A stretch of DNA of 64,000 bases from Rhizobium sp. S152 (GCF_030380735.1 NZ_JAUDRZ010000026.1:124001-188000), one strand, 5' to 3'. Positions 18,499 through 30,092 are shown, numbered from the stretch's first letter. Made by a program: numbers and translations. The notes: generated by a model not told the origin, from the letters alone.

Positions 18499-18768
18499 AT
18501 GTCTGTTTCGCTTGTCTCCATATCCGCCGATACCGCGGTCGTCGCGCTCGAAAGCCTGAGGATCCCTCAGCGCGTCTCCGCGAGCACGGCGGCGAAGGAA
18601 GCGCGGCGTATCTCCGAGCGGCGCGAAAAGGTTGACGCCGGCCAGGATATTGACGAGACCGCCTCGATCATCCAGTCGACGGAAGTCGCGCTCGACCTGA
18701 TGACGATGGGTCAGCGTCAGCCGCAGGCGAGCCTCAGCCAGGCGCTGAAATTCTACGAAGAAGACTGA
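18499..18768 (+). CDS. conserved small hypothetical protein
   Basis: An 89-residue soluble protein. It has an alanine/serine-rich N-terminal half, a charged helical centre (ARRISERREKVD) and a helical C-terminus ending in SQALKFYEED. Codon usage follows the GC-rich third-position bias of neighbouring genes, which supports a real gene. No domain is recognised and no strong ribosome binding site is seen. It lies 90 bases before the glycine riboswitch that leads into gcvT. Confidence 0.5.
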   Translation: MSVSLVSISADTAVVALESLRIPQRVSASTAAKEARRISERREKVDAGQDIDETASIIQSTEVALDLMTMGQRQPQASLSQALKFYEED

Positions 18769-18857
18769 TCTCCCCGCCGAAGCCCGCGACAAAAATTTGT
18801 TCGGCGGCGACATTCCCCCTTGCCAAGCACCGCCATCGCCAGATAATTGCGCTCAAC

Positions 18858-19022
18858 CTTGTTGGGAGAAGCCGGTCTTTAGCGACCGGTGCCGAAGGAG
18901 CAACCGCCCCGGAAACTCTCAGGCAAAAGGACCAGCAAGGGGCAGACGGAACTCTGGAGAGACGCGTTCTTGAAACGCGCGCCGAAGGGATAACAATCTC
19001 AGGCAAACAGACAGAGGGGGCT
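18858..19022 (+). promoter_or_regulatory. tandem glycine riboswitch
   Basis: Two consecutive glycine aptamers. The first carries GCCGAAGGAGCAACC and CTCTCAGGCAAAAGGACC (about 18890-18932); the second repeats the design with GCCGAAGGGATAAC and ATCTCAGGCAAACAGACAG (about 18981-19015). These are the conserved cores of the gcvT RNA. It lies 74 bases upstream of gcvT and in this family generally turns gene expression on when glycine binds. The stem of the second copy (GACGCGTTC...GAAACGCGC) is clearly foldable. Confidence 0.95.
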
Positions 19023-19095
19023 CGAAACAAGGCGCAACCGCGCCCGACCATTTGAGCCCGCGCATGGAACCCACGCGCAAACACCGGAGGCGTCC

Positions 19096-20232
19096 TTGGA
19101 CGATACTGCTGCCCTGAAGAAAACCCCGCTGCACGATCTGCATCTGTCGCTCGGCGCCCGCATGGTGCCTTTCGCGGGCTATGACATGCCGGTGCAATAT
19201 CCAGCCGGCGTCATGAAGGAACATCTTCAGACCCGTGCGGCTGCCGGTGTCTTCGATGTGTCCCACATGGGCCAGGTCGTCATCAAGGCCAAGTCGGGCA
19301 AGTATGAGGACGTCGCACTTGCGCTCGAAAGCCTCGTGCCGGTCGATATTCTCGGACTTGCCGAGGGACGCCAGCGCTACGGCTTCTTCACCGACGAAAA
19401 CGGCGGCATCCTCGACGACCTGATGATCACCCATCTCGACGACCACCTCTTCGTCGTCGTCAATGCCGCCTGCAAGGACGCCGACGTCGCGCACCTGAGG
19501 AAGCATCTCTCCGACACCTGCGACATCACGGTGCTCGACCGCGCGCTGGTCGCGCTGCAGGGTCCGCGTGCCGTCGAGGTTCTGGCCGAACTCTGGGCCG
19601 ACGTCGCCGCCATGAAATTCATGGACGTGCGCCACTGCCGCCTGCACGACGTTTCCTGTCTGGTCTCCCGCTCGGGCTACAGCGGCGAGGACGGCTTCGA
19701 GATCTCCATTCCCGCAGACAAGGCCGAGGACGTCACCAAGCGCCTGCTCGAGCACCCCGACGTCGAACCGATCGGTCTCGGCGCCCGCGACTCGCTCCGC
19801 CTCGAAGCCGGCCTCTGCCTTTACGGCAACGACATCGACACCACGACGACACCGGTCGAGGCAGCGCTGGTCTGGGCCATCCAGAAGGCCCGCAAGACGG
19901 GCGGCGCGCGCGCCGGCGGCTTCCCCGGCGCAGACCGCGTCCTCTCCGAGATCGACCACGGCGCCACCCGCCGCCGCGTCGGCCTGAAGCCGGATGGCAA
20001 GGCGCCGGTGCGCGGCCACGCCAAGCTCTTTGCCGACGCAGAGGGCAAGACCGAGATCGGAGAAGTGACCTCTGGCGGCTTCGGCCCCAGCGTCGAAGGC
20101 CCGGTTGCCATGGGCTATGTGCCGGTCTCCTCGGCCGAGGTTGGAACGGTCGTCTACGCCGAGGTTCGCGGCAAGTACCTGCCGGTCACGGTCGCGGCGC
20201 TTCCCTTCGTCACGCCGACTTACAAGCGCTAG
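19096..20232 (+). CDS. gcvT: glycine cleavage system T protein (aminomethyltransferase)
   Basis: The 378-residue protein transfers the methylene group from lipoyl-bound aminomethyl on GcvH to tetrahydrofolate, releasing ammonia. Typical stretches are LHLSLGARMVPFAGYDMPVQYP, GVFDVSHMGQ, RSGYSGEDGFEIS and LGARDSLRLEAGLCLYG. It starts at TTG (19096) with a GGAGG site 5 bases ahead. The glycine riboswitch upstream controls it, and gcvH and gcvP follow on the same strand. Confidence 0.95.
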   Translation: MDDTAALKKTPLHDLHLSLGARMVPFAGYDMPVQYPAGVMKEHLQTRAAAGVFDVSHMGQVVIKAKSGKYEDVALALESLVPVDILGLAEGRQRYGFFTDENGGILDDLMITHLDDHLFVVVNAACKDADVAHLRKHLSDTCDITVLDRALVALQGPRAVEVLAELWADVAAMKFMDVRHCRLHDVSCLVSRSGYSGEDGFEISIPADKAEDVTKRLLEHPDVEPIGLGARDSLRLEAGLCLYGNDIDTTTTPVEAALVWAIQKARKTGGARAGGFPGADRVLSEIDHGATRRRVGLKPDGKAPVRGHAKLFADAEGKTEIGEVTSGGFGPSVEGPVAMGYVPVSSAEVGTVVYAEVRGKYLPVTVAALPFVTPTYKR

Positions 20233-20249
20233 GAACAACCGATGTCTGC

Positions 20250-20355
20250 GCCGGGTCATACCCCCTCTGGCCTACTGGCCCTCTCCCCCACAAGGGGGGA
20301 GAGGATCCGCGGCACCGCCGCCGGGTTAAGCCCTCCCCTTTGTGGGGGTCCGCAA
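20250..20355. repeat. rhizobial palindromic intergenic element
   Basis: The gcvT-gcvH gap (236 bases) holds a dense palindromic block. CTCTCCCCCA is followed by CAAGGGGGGAGAGG, and a second half CCTCCCC-TTTGTGGGGG mirrors it around a GCGGCACCGCCGCCGG centre. Blocks of CTCTGGCC...CTCCCCCACAAGGGGGGAGA are widespread in Rhizobiaceae intergenic regions (RIME-like elements). It lies inside what should be one transcript. Confidence 0.6.
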
Positions 20356-20468
20356 GGACGGGGCGAGACGCGCGCCTCGCCCCCGGTACGGTGGGAGTGG
20401 TCTTTCCCGATCTCCACCGCACTATCTCATTTCAATATCGCACCCCATTCCCCAGAGAGGACCATCCC

Positions 20469-20830
20469 ATGCTGAAATTCACCGAAGAACACGAATGGCT
20501 GAAGATCGAGGGCGGCGTCGCTACCGTTGGCATCACCAATTACGCCGTCGATCAGCTCGGCGATCTGGTGTTCGTGGAACTGCCTGAAGTCGGCGCCACC
20601 TTCGGCAAGAACGACAATGCCGCCACCGTCGAATCCGTCAAGGCGGCCTCCGACGTCTACTGCCCGCTTGATGGCGAGATCACCGAAGTGAACCCCGCCA
20701 TCGTCGCCGACCCCTCGCTCGTCAATTCCGACCCGCAGGGCGCCGGCTGGTTCTTCAAGCTGAAGCTCGCCAACGCCGCCGATGCAGATGGCCTGCTCGA
20801 CGAAGCGGCCTACAAGGAGCTCACCGCGTA

Positions 20831-20831
<1 letters not shown>
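20469..20831 (+). CDS. gcvH: glycine cleavage system H protein
   Basis: The 120-residue lipoyl carrier protein. It shows KFTEEHEWLKIEGGVATVGIT at the start, GDLVFVELPEVG and ATVESVKAASDVY, in which Lys58 is the lipoylation site. GcvH shuttles the aminomethyl group between GcvP, GcvT and the L protein. Its stop TAA shares one base with the gcvP ATG, so translation of the two is coupled. It is cut off from gcvT by a repeat element, though on the same strand. Confidence 0.96.
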
Positions 20832-23695
<2,864 letters not shown>

Positions 23696-23707
23696 GGACG
23701 ATACAAG

Positions 23708-23732
23708 ACGCCCGGCTCTGTCCGGGCGTTTT
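23708..23732 (+). terminator. intrinsic terminator after gcvP
   Basis: ACGCCCGG (23708-23715) pairs with CCGGGCGT (23722-23729) around a 6-base loop and is followed by TTTTGGTGTTTT. It lies 12 bases after the gcvP stop. Confidence 0.85.
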
Positions 23733-23837
23733 GGTGTTTTGGGGTATGATGGGGCGGCTTCAGGTGGGTTGACGGAGAAAGCCGCGATATACACCATCGC
23801 CAACCCATTGATCGAGAAGCACAATCCCCTATCGACC

Positions 23838-24200
23838 GTCATGCTCGGGCTCGTCCCGAGGATCTGCCAACGCCCACCAAACCGGTTACGGTCATGGATA
23901 AAGCCACCCGCTGCACCCACGCCAATTCATCCGCCCCCTTGCATTCCGAGCGACGTGCTTAGATCCTCGGGACAGGCCCGAGGAAGACGCCGTGGGGATG
24001 CGAACGCCGAGAAAACGTCGGACCAAGGGCCGAAAGAATGACGAGACCAGCGCGCCGGCGAGGCGAACAAAACCACAAGCCACACCATCGCTAACCAATT
24101 GATTAAGAGCGATAATCCCCTCTCGATCATCACCCTCTGGCTTGTCCCGAGGATCCAACCACGCCCCCCACAACGGCAACGGTCATGGACCAAAACGCCA
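23838..24200. repeat. mosaic intergenic repeats, one full and one partial copy
   Basis: The 531-base gap after gcvP holds no convincing gene. The first repeat (about 23839-23990) has inverted ends: ATGCTCGGGCTCGTCCCGAG at 23841-23860 and its counterpart AGATCCTCGGGACAGGCCCG at 23961-23980. Between them lies the motif GGTTACGGTCATGGATAAAG. A partial copy follows at about 24127-24200 (CTTGTCCCGAGGATCCAACC then GGCAACGGTCATGGACCAAA). The same unit is found at 45271-45595. Short frames that cross it are repeat translations. Confidence 0.75.
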
Positions 24201-24226
24201 ACCGACAACAGGAAGTCCGCACCGCA

Positions 24227-24874
24227 ATGCCCGAACTCCAAGGCTTCCACTACCTTGCGACACCAGCCACCGACCACCGTCCGCCGCTCCTCCTCCTGCA
24301 CGGCAGCAGCCGCGACGAAACGGAAATGCCGCCGCTCGCCGACACAGCGGCACCAGGTTGGCCGTACCTGTCACTGCGCGGTGGCGTGCCGTGGGAAGGC
24401 GGCTACGCCTTCTTCCGCCGGAACGCCGACCGCACGCTCGACCGCGACGACCTCGCGCTGCAGACGGAGCGCCTCCGCGATTTCATCTCTGCCGCCTTTG
24501 AAACCGGCATCATCCCACGCCCGCCAATTCTTTTCGGCTTCTCGAACGGCTCGATCATTGCCGCTTCGCTGCTGATCCGCGATCCGGCCTGCGCCGCGGG
24601 AGCTGTCCTCATTCGCCCGCTTTCGCCTGACGTCGATGCGCTCATGCCGGAGATGCGGGACAAGCCGATTTTGATCCTTGCAGGTGAAAACGACGACCGG
24701 CGCGCGCCTGAGGACGCCCACCATGTCGCCGCTCAGTTCCGGGCAGCCGGAGCCGACATCGCCAGCCACACCTCGCCCACCGGCCACGATCTGCACCCGC
24801 GCGAACCCGCCATCATCGCGGCGTGGCTGGCGCAAGCGTTCTTTCCGCTTGTGGCGGAGAACCAGCCCCGCTAA
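24227..24874 (+). CDS. alpha/beta hydrolase (carboxylesterase/phospholipase type)
   Basis: The 215-residue protein has the alpha/beta hydrolase fold: oxyanion strand PPLLLLHGSSRDETEM, nucleophile elbow GFSNGS with Ser106, acid within LAGENDDRRAP and His in TGHDLHPRE. The family includes predicted esterases and carboxylesterases (YpfH-like); the substrate is unknown. I placed the start at 24227, 12 bases after an AGGAAG site, because the upstream ATG at 24185 lies in a dispersed repeat and has no such site. A DUF982 gene follows 39 bases later. Confidence 0.8.
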   Translation: MPELQGFHYLATPATDHRPPLLLLHGSSRDETEMPPLADTAAPGWPYLSLRGGVPWEGGYAFFRRNADRTLDRDDLALQTERLRDFISAAFETGIIPRPPILFGFSNGSIIAASLLIRDPACAAGAVLIRPLSPDVDALMPEMRDKPILILAGENDDRRAPEDAHHVAAQFRAAGADIASHTSPTGHDLHPREPAIIAAWLAQAFFPLVAENQPR

Positions 24875-24913
24875 GGAACGCCACATATTTCAAGACAACA
24901 GGCGACCACTCCC

Positions 24914-25183
24914 ATGGCAAAATCCGACGGCGATCTCACCCAGCAGCCCTGGCCGAATCCCGTCATGCTGGCGCTAGAAGAACCCGGCCAGTACGTGACC
25001 ATCGCGACCACGCAGGCCGCCTCGTGGGCGATGATCGAGGACTGGCCGACGGAAGACGGCCCAGCGCTCGACAAGGCGCTGCTCGTCTGCGCCGACGTCA
25101 TCAAGGGCAAGCGCAGCAACGAGGACGCCCGCAGGGCCTTCATCGCCGCCGCCATCGAGGCCGGCATCGACATCAAGCAATAG
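24914..25183 (+). CDS. DUF982 family protein
   Basis: The 89-residue product matches DUF982, a small protein family abundant in Rhizobiales. Visible features are the N-terminal PVMLALEEPGQYVTIATTQAAS, the central IEDWPTEDGPALDKALLVCADVIKG and a C-terminal helix ending in GIDIKQ. Function is unknown. It probably shares a transcript with the hydrolase ahead of it and ends 9 bases before the stop of the convergent hydrolase. Confidence 0.85.
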   Translation: MAKSDGDLTQQPWPNPVMLALEEPGQYVTIATTQAASWAMIEDWPTEDGPALDKALLVCADVIKGKRSNEDARRAFIAAAIEAGIDIKQ

Positions 25184-25192
25184 CACGCGGCG

Positions 25193-25903
25193 TCAGCCGA
25201 CGAATTCGTCGATGATCCGGCAGATCGTGTCGGGCATTTCCAGCTGCATCATGTGGCCGCTCTCGACCTGCATCGACATCCACGCCGGATCGGCGCCGAC
25301 GCGCGCATAGGTCGACGCAAACACCGCCGATTGCTCGATGCCCGCTGCGACGTAAAGCTTGCGCGCAATCTTCAGGTAAGCGCCGGTCAAGCTGATCTTC
25401 TGCACCATCGTCGCGAAGGGCTGGGCGGATCTGCCGTTGGTATAGTGCCTGAGATGATCGGGAATGCGGCTGTATGACCGCACCGGCGGCGGCACGCTCG
25501 TGCCGCCATTCTCCCCGGCCGCGGCCAGGCTCGACAGCGCGATCTCGGTTCCGGACAGATCGAGAATCGACTGGCCGTCCTCGGGAACGAAGGCGTCGAG
25601 ATAGACGAGGCTGCGGATACGCTCGGCAAACCGGTCGGCGACGCCCGTTATCACCATGCCTCCAGAGGAATGGCCGACGAGATCGACATCGGCAAGGCCC
25701 TCGGCCTCGATCAGACCGCAGACGTCGGCGATATGCGTGTCGAGGTTGATGTGCCCGCCGGCAAGATGCATGCGCTCGCCGAGCCCCGTCAGGCTCGGCA
25801 CGAACACCCGGTGGCCAAGCCGGCGAAGGCCGTCCGCCACCGGCGTCCAGGCAGCGCTAGATCCCCACGATCCCTGCACCAGTACGATGTTACGAGAGAT
25901 CAT
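25193..25903 (-). CDS. alpha/beta fold hydrolase
   Basis: A 236-residue alpha/beta hydrolase with VLVQGSWGSSAAW as oxyanion region, GHSSGG with Ser79 as nucleophile, and an expected His in ESGHMMQLEMPD near the C-terminus. The type resembles plant hydroxynitrile lyase or salicylate esterase-like hydrolases (VQGSWGSSAAWTPVADGL, then LGERMHL). Substrate is unknown. It begins inside the end of the cupin gene (14-base overlap), so the two are cotranscribed and may act on the same compound. Confidence 0.85.
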   Translation of the reverse strand: MISRNIVLVQGSWGSSAAWTPVADGLRRLGHRVFVPSLTGLGERMHLAGGHINLDTHIADVCGLIEAEGLADVDLVGHSSGGMVITGVADRFAERIRSLVYLDAFVPEDGQSILDLSGTEIALSSLAAAGENGGTSVPPPVRSYSRIPDHLRHYTNGRSAQPFATMVQKISLTGAYLKIARKLYVAAGIEQSAVFASTYARVGADPAWMSMQVESGHMMQLEMPDTICRIIDEFVG

Positions 25904-26399
25904 CCGTTACCCCTTGCAGAACCAGCTCTTTCTCAGCTACCGCCAGCGGCGGTCCGAGAAATTCGACGTCCCATGTCCCGGCGAAGACGTTGAGCGCCGC
26001 GGCGTCCGGCCGCCCGTCGCGCATGACGCCGGCAAGCCCGAGGAAGAATGCCCGCGCATCGAGCCCCGGCGCGATCAGGATATACTGCCGCGCCGGCCGG
26101 TCGGTAACGTTGACGAATGCATGCGCGGCTCCGCCCGGCACGGTGACGACATCGCCCTCTTCCGCGTAGAACTGCGCGCCGTCCACCTCGAACAGATACC
26201 GACCCTCCATCACCCTGAAGACCTCGGTCTCCTTGTGCCGATGGCGCGGCGGTCCGAAACCCGGCGCGTTGATTGTGTCGATGAAGCAGAACTCCCCGCC
26301 CGTCGTCGATGGGTCGACCCGAACACTGAGTTCAAGTCCGATCGCGGGTATCTTGATGATCTCCTCGCTCGTTTTTGAATGAGACATCTGAATGGTCAT
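25890..26399 (-). CDS. cupin domain protein
   Basis: A 169-residue single-domain cupin. The metal-binding motif 1 reads PPRHRHKETEVFRVMEG (about 49-65) with two His and a Glu; motif 2 is GDVVTVPGGAAHAFVNV (about 81-97) with a His. Such proteins may be dioxygenases, isomerases or sugar-binding proteins. The start at 26399 was chosen over one 16 codons earlier, because the earlier stretch has no conserved look. Its overlap with the hydrolase gene suggests one degradative or regulatory unit. Confidence 0.8.
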   Translation of the reverse strand: MTIQMSHSKTSEEIIKIPAIGLELSVRVDPSTTGGEFCFIDTINAPGFGPPRHRHKETEVFRVMEGRYLFEVDGAQFYAEEGDVVTVPGGAAHAFVNVTDRPARQYILIAPGLDARAFFLGLAGVMRDGRPDAAALNVFAGTWDVEFLGPPLAVAEKELVLQGVTDDLS

Positions 26400-26611
26400 G
26401 AAGCGGTGCCCTTGGGATGAAAGCAGATGGCGGTGGTGTACCGGCAAGAATCTCTAGCAAGTTGCGACCCGTGCCGCCATCCTGCAATCAAACATGCACG
26501 CGCAGCGCGCTAAAAGCGATGTTGGGAAAATCTTGATACGCGCGGAAATTGCTCTAATCTTCGTCGGATTCAATTCGCCAAGCCGCCGTTCATCCAGCCA
26601 AGGAGGATTGC

Positions 26612-26800
26612 ATGTCCCCTACTGCCCGTATGATCGCCCAGGAAGTCGCCCTTTCCGCCCTGATATTAGCGGTCGCCGTCATCGGTCTGCCGAGGTTTTT
26701 CGATCCCGGCGCACCCGTCAATTATCCGCTGGCGCTCGGCGTCTTCGTACTGATGTCGCTGGCGTTTGCCGCCTACGAACTTCTCGTGCGGCGCCGGTAG
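26612..26800 (+). CDS. small two-helix membrane protein
   Basis: A 62-residue protein with two hydrophobic segments (about 10-27 and 36-57) and a basic C-terminus (LLVRRR). A textbook AAGGAGG site lies 6 bases ahead of the ATG. The family is not recognised. It sits alone 72 bases before the ABC exporter gene on the same strand and may be on its transcript. Confidence 0.6.
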   Translation: MSPTARMIAQEVALSALILAVAVIGLPRFFDPGAPVNYPLALGVFVLMSLAFAAYELLVRRR

Positions 26801-26872
26801 CCACCGCATGGTGACATAATGTCCGCCGGGACTGTTTGAGTGAGCCCGCTTTTCCCCAACAGACCCGAGACC

Positions 26873-28726
26873 ATGTCGATTTCAGATGCCATCTACCGTC
26901 CCTTCGAGCGCCTGATCCGGCCGCTCGACATCCCCTACCGGCCGATGCCGTCGAATGGCCCGGTCGCTGTCCTCCTGCACTTCATCTCGATGTTCCGGGG
27001 CGTGCTGATCGCGTTGGCATTGTCGTCGATGGCCATCGAGGCGATCAACCTGACGATCGTCGGGGGCCTCTCCGTCATCGTCGACGGCGTGACGCAGAAG
27101 GGAGCGGCCGCCTTCCTGCACGACGAATGGCCGTTTCTCACGTTCCTCGGACTGTTGATCTTTCCGGCGATGCCGATCGCCTCCTTTCTCGTCAATACGC
27201 TGACCTCGCACACGCTCGGCGTCGGCATGCCCGCCGCCATCCAGTGGCAGGGACACAAGGCGGTGGAGCGGCAGGATCTCGCCTTCTTCCACGATCTCTA
27301 TGCCGGCCAGGTCGCCTCGCGGCTGCAGCAGGTGTCCTCGGCCGTGCAGCAGCAGATCATCGCAGCCTTCCAGTCGATCCCGCGCTTTCTGCTGCAGATG
27401 ATCGGCTCGGTAATCCTCTTGAGCGCACTTTCCTGGCAGCTCGCCCTGCCTGCCGCCATCTGGATCGTGCTCAACGTTGCGCTTGCAGTGAAGATGGCGC
27501 CCGTCTTCACTGAGCGGTCGCGGCGCACCGCCAAGCAGCGCAGCCTCGTCGCCGGCGCCATCACCGATCTCTACACCAACATGCAGATGATCAAGCAGTT
27601 CGCCGCCGAGGACAGCGAGGCCGGCGCCATCCGCCGGGTCATCGGCAAGGCGATCAGCACCCAGCACAGCGAGCAGCGCATCTACCGCACCTCGGAACTC
27701 GTCGTGGTGGCGCTCAACATGCTGCTCTGGCTGGCGATGATAACGATCGGTTTCACCGGTCTCGTGCGCGGATTCCTGACGATTGGCGAATTCGTCGGCG
27801 CGGTCTATGTCCTGCACCGCCTCTCGGGCCACACCTTTACCTTCCTGCAGATGGGCCAGCAGATCTTCCAGGCGATCGGCACGATCAAGGACGCCATGCC
27901 CGTCATGACGACCCCGCCCACCATCACCGACCGCGAAGGTGCCTTCGATCTCGACGTCGCCGGAGGAGATATCCGCTTCGAAGAAGTGACCTTCGCCTAC
28001 AAGTCCGGAAAATCCGTGATCGCCAACCTCTCGCTCGCCGTCCATCCTGGCGAAAAGGTCGGTCTTGTCGGCCTGTCGGGTGCCGGCAAGACGACGCTGG
28101 TCAGCCTGCTGCTGCGCTTCTACGATGTGGGCTCGGGGACGATCCGGATCGATGGCAAGGACATCCGTGACATCACCCAGGCCAGCCTTCGGCGCAACAT
28201 CGGCGTCATCGCCCAAGATGTGGCGATGCTCCACCGCTCGGTCGGAGACAATATCCGCTACGGCCGGCCGAATGCCACCGGTGACGAGATCGAACAGGCG
28301 GCGAAGACGGCCAGGGCCGACGGCTTCATCGCCGATCTCAGGGATGCCGAGGGCCGCAAGGGTTACAACGCCTATGTCGGCGACCGCGGCATCAAGCTCT
28401 CGGGCGGCCAGCGCCAGCGCGTGGCAATCGCCCGCGTGCTATTGAAGGACGCGCCGATCCTCGTTCTCGATGAAGCGACGTCGGCGCTCGACAGCGAATC
28501 CGAAGCGGCCATCCAGGAGAAGCTCGATCTGGTGATGCGCGGAAAGACGGTCATCGCCATCGCCCACCGCCTCTCGACCATATCGATGATGGACCGCATC
28601 GTCGTGCTCGACCAGGGCCGCATCGTCGAACAGGGGCACCCCGGCGACCTCGCCGAAGGCGACGGCCTGTTCGCCCGCCTCTGGAAACGCCAGACGGGCG
28701 GCTTCATCCCCGAGGAGATCGGCTAG
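26873..28726 (+). CDS. ABC exporter, fused permease and ATPase
   Basis: A 617-residue half-transporter: an N-terminal six-helix exporter domain (about 20-330) and a C-terminal ATPase with Walker A GLSGAGKTT, signature LSGGQRQR, Walker B ILVLDEATSALDSES and switch His in IAIAHRLST. It works as a dimer in the inner membrane. The substrate is unknown; close types (MsbA-, HlyB- or Atm1-like) export lipids, peptides or thiol compounds. The frame is open 11 codons further, from a GTG at 26840, but ATG 26873 starts the conserved part. A repeat element follows at once. Confidence 0.88.
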   Translation: MSISDAIYRPFERLIRPLDIPYRPMPSNGPVAVLLHFISMFRGVLIALALSSMAIEAINLTIVGGLSVIVDGVTQKGAAAFLHDEWPFLTFLGLLIFPAMPIASFLVNTLTSHTLGVGMPAAIQWQGHKAVERQDLAFFHDLYAGQVASRLQQVSSAVQQQIIAAFQSIPRFLLQMIGSVILLSALSWQLALPAAIWIVLNVALAVKMAPVFTERSRRTAKQRSLVAGAITDLYTNMQMIKQFAAEDSEAGAIRRVIGKAISTQHSEQRIYRTSELVVVALNMLLWLAMITIGFTGLVRGFLTIGEFVGAVYVLHRLSGHTFTFLQMGQQIFQAIGTIKDAMPVMTTPPTITDREGAFDLDVAGGDIRFEEVTFAYKSGKSVIANLSLAVHPGEKVGLVGLSGAGKTTLVSLLLRFYDVGSGTIRIDGKDIRDITQASLRRNIGVIAQDVAMLHRSVGDNIRYGRPNATGDEIEQAAKTARADGFIADLRDAEGRKGYNAYVGDRGIKLSGGQRQRVAIARVLLKDAPILVLDEATSALDSESEAAIQEKLDLVMRGKTVIAIAHRLSTISMMDRIVVLDQGRIVEQGHPGDLAEGDGLFARLWKRQTGGFIPEEIG

Positions 28727-28787
28727 AGCAATTCCAGGAGAAGTGCGAAGCGGTTTTCCGTCCGGAATTGCGTGAAAACAAAAGAAT
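28725..28787. repeat. dispersed rhizobial repeat after ABC exporter
   Basis: The stretch from TAGAGCAATTCCAGGAG through GCGGTTTTCCGTCCGGAAT to TGCGTGAAAACAAA is a short element seen in many copies in rhizobial genomes, usually just after stop codons. It contains the imperfect inverted pair AATTCC/GGAATT. A related fragment (TTAGAGCATTTTCGCCGAAA) lies after rluC at about 17068-17090. Confidence 0.6.
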
Positions 28788-28834
28788 AGAGCAGTTCCGA
28801 GATTCGAAGAAAAGCGGAACTACTTTAGGCTACC

Positions 28835-29977
28835 CTACTCCGCCAGCAACGCTTCGATCAGCGCATAGGTGGCTTTCACCCGGGCTTCATTCGGATAGTT
28901 CTTGTTGGCGAGCACGACGACGCCGATGTCCCGGCCCGGAAGCATCGCCAGATAGCCGCCGAAGCCGTTGGTGGAGCCGGTCTTGTTGAGGATCACATCC
29001 TTCTGCATTGGAAGCGGCGGGTCGATCCGCTCGGCCGGCTGCGGCTTCAGGATGAAGTCGTAGCTGTTGCCTGAGGTCATCGTTTCCAGCGCCACCGGCC
29101 ATGGATATTGCTCCCAGATCATGTCCTGCACGAATTTCTCGGTGCGGAACTGGCCCTCTTGCGTCCGTCGAACAGCCGCGCGGATCTCGTCCGAAGCCTT
29201 GCCGCGTCCGAGTTCGACGTCGAGCAATGTGAGCATGTCGCGCGCGCTGGATTTGATGCCATAGGCCTCGGCATCGAGAACGCCCGGCGTCACGCGGATC
29301 GGCTTGTCGGTCTTCCGGTCGTAACCGAAGGCATAGTGCTTCATCGCGCTCTTCGGCACGTCGATCCACGTATTGTCGAGCCCGAAGCCAGGAAAGAGGA
29401 TCGTGCGCGCCGCCTGCCGGTAGTCCATGCCGAGCGCCTCGGCGGAGATGTGGCCGAGCAGGCCGATGCTGATATTGGAATAGCTGCGCGCGCCGGGCTG
29501 CGGCGGCTTCCATGCCTTCAGCCAGTCCACCAGCCCGCTGACATCGGTGACGCCATCCGGCACCTGCAATGGCAGGCCGCCCGAATGATGGGTTGCGAGG
29601 TCCATCAGCGTCAGCCCGTCGCCGATCGTGCAGGCATTGGCGCAGACGTGCTGCGCGACGGTATCGTCTAGACGCAGCTTGCCCTGCCCCTCGGCGAGTG
29701 CCGCCAGCGTCACGTTGAACACCTTGCTCATCGAGCCGAGCTCGAACAGCGTATCGGGATCCACCGCGCGGCGGTCGGCCCGCGAGGCGAGACCTGTAGC
29801 GTAGAATTCATGCCGGCCGCCGCGCGTGACGCCGACGATCAGTCCAGGAATGTTGTATTCCCTGACGACAGGCGCGAAGACGGAAGCCGCCTGCGCCTGG
29901 AAATCCGCCGCCCTCGCCCCTCCCGCGAGCGAGATCGACAGGGCCACCGCCAGCGCAGCCATTCGCAAAACAGCCAT
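28835..29977 (-). CDS. class C beta-lactamase family serine hydrolase (AmpC-like)
   Basis: A 380-residue secreted protein with signal peptide (about 1-23, cut after GARA) and all three class C motifs: Ser82-Met-Ser-Lys85, Tyr166-Ser-Asn168 and Lys332-Thr-Gly334. The length and the KTGSTNGFGGYLAMLP run fit chromosomal AmpC. It may hydrolyse cephalosporins or act on peptidoglycan peptides. GGGAGG stands right before one ATG and 6 bases before the next, so I chose the second (29977). No ampR regulator is next to it. Confidence 0.88.
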   Translation of the reverse strand: MAVLRMAALAVALSISLAGGARAADFQAQAASVFAPVVREYNIPGLIVGVTRGGRHEFYATGLASRADRRAVDPDTLFELGSMSKVFNVTLAALAEGQGKLRLDDTVAQHVCANACTIGDGLTLMDLATHHSGGLPLQVPDGVTDVSGLVDWLKAWKPPQPGARSYSNISIGLLGHISAEALGMDYRQAARTILFPGFGLDNTWIDVPKSAMKHYAFGYDRKTDKPIRVTPGVLDAEAYGIKSSARDMLTLLDVELGRGKASDEIRAAVRRTQEGQFRTEKFVQDMIWEQYPWPVALETMTSGNSYDFILKPQPAERIDPPLPMQKDVILNKTGSTNGFGGYLAMLPGRDIGVVVLANKNYPNEARVKATYALIEALLAE

Positions 29978-30092
29978 TTTCATCCTCCCGTTCTGAATAC
30001 TCGGGCCGTGTATAGGGATTGCGTGGAGGTTCAACCCGCGGCTGCGTGGACAATGACCGAGAGCCTAACTGCGCCCAGCCAAGGCGGCCATG

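Noticed and set aside
23739..24041. Short frames after gcvP as possible genes
   Set aside because: They are made of the mosaic repeat and have no ribosome binding site or similarity to proteins.
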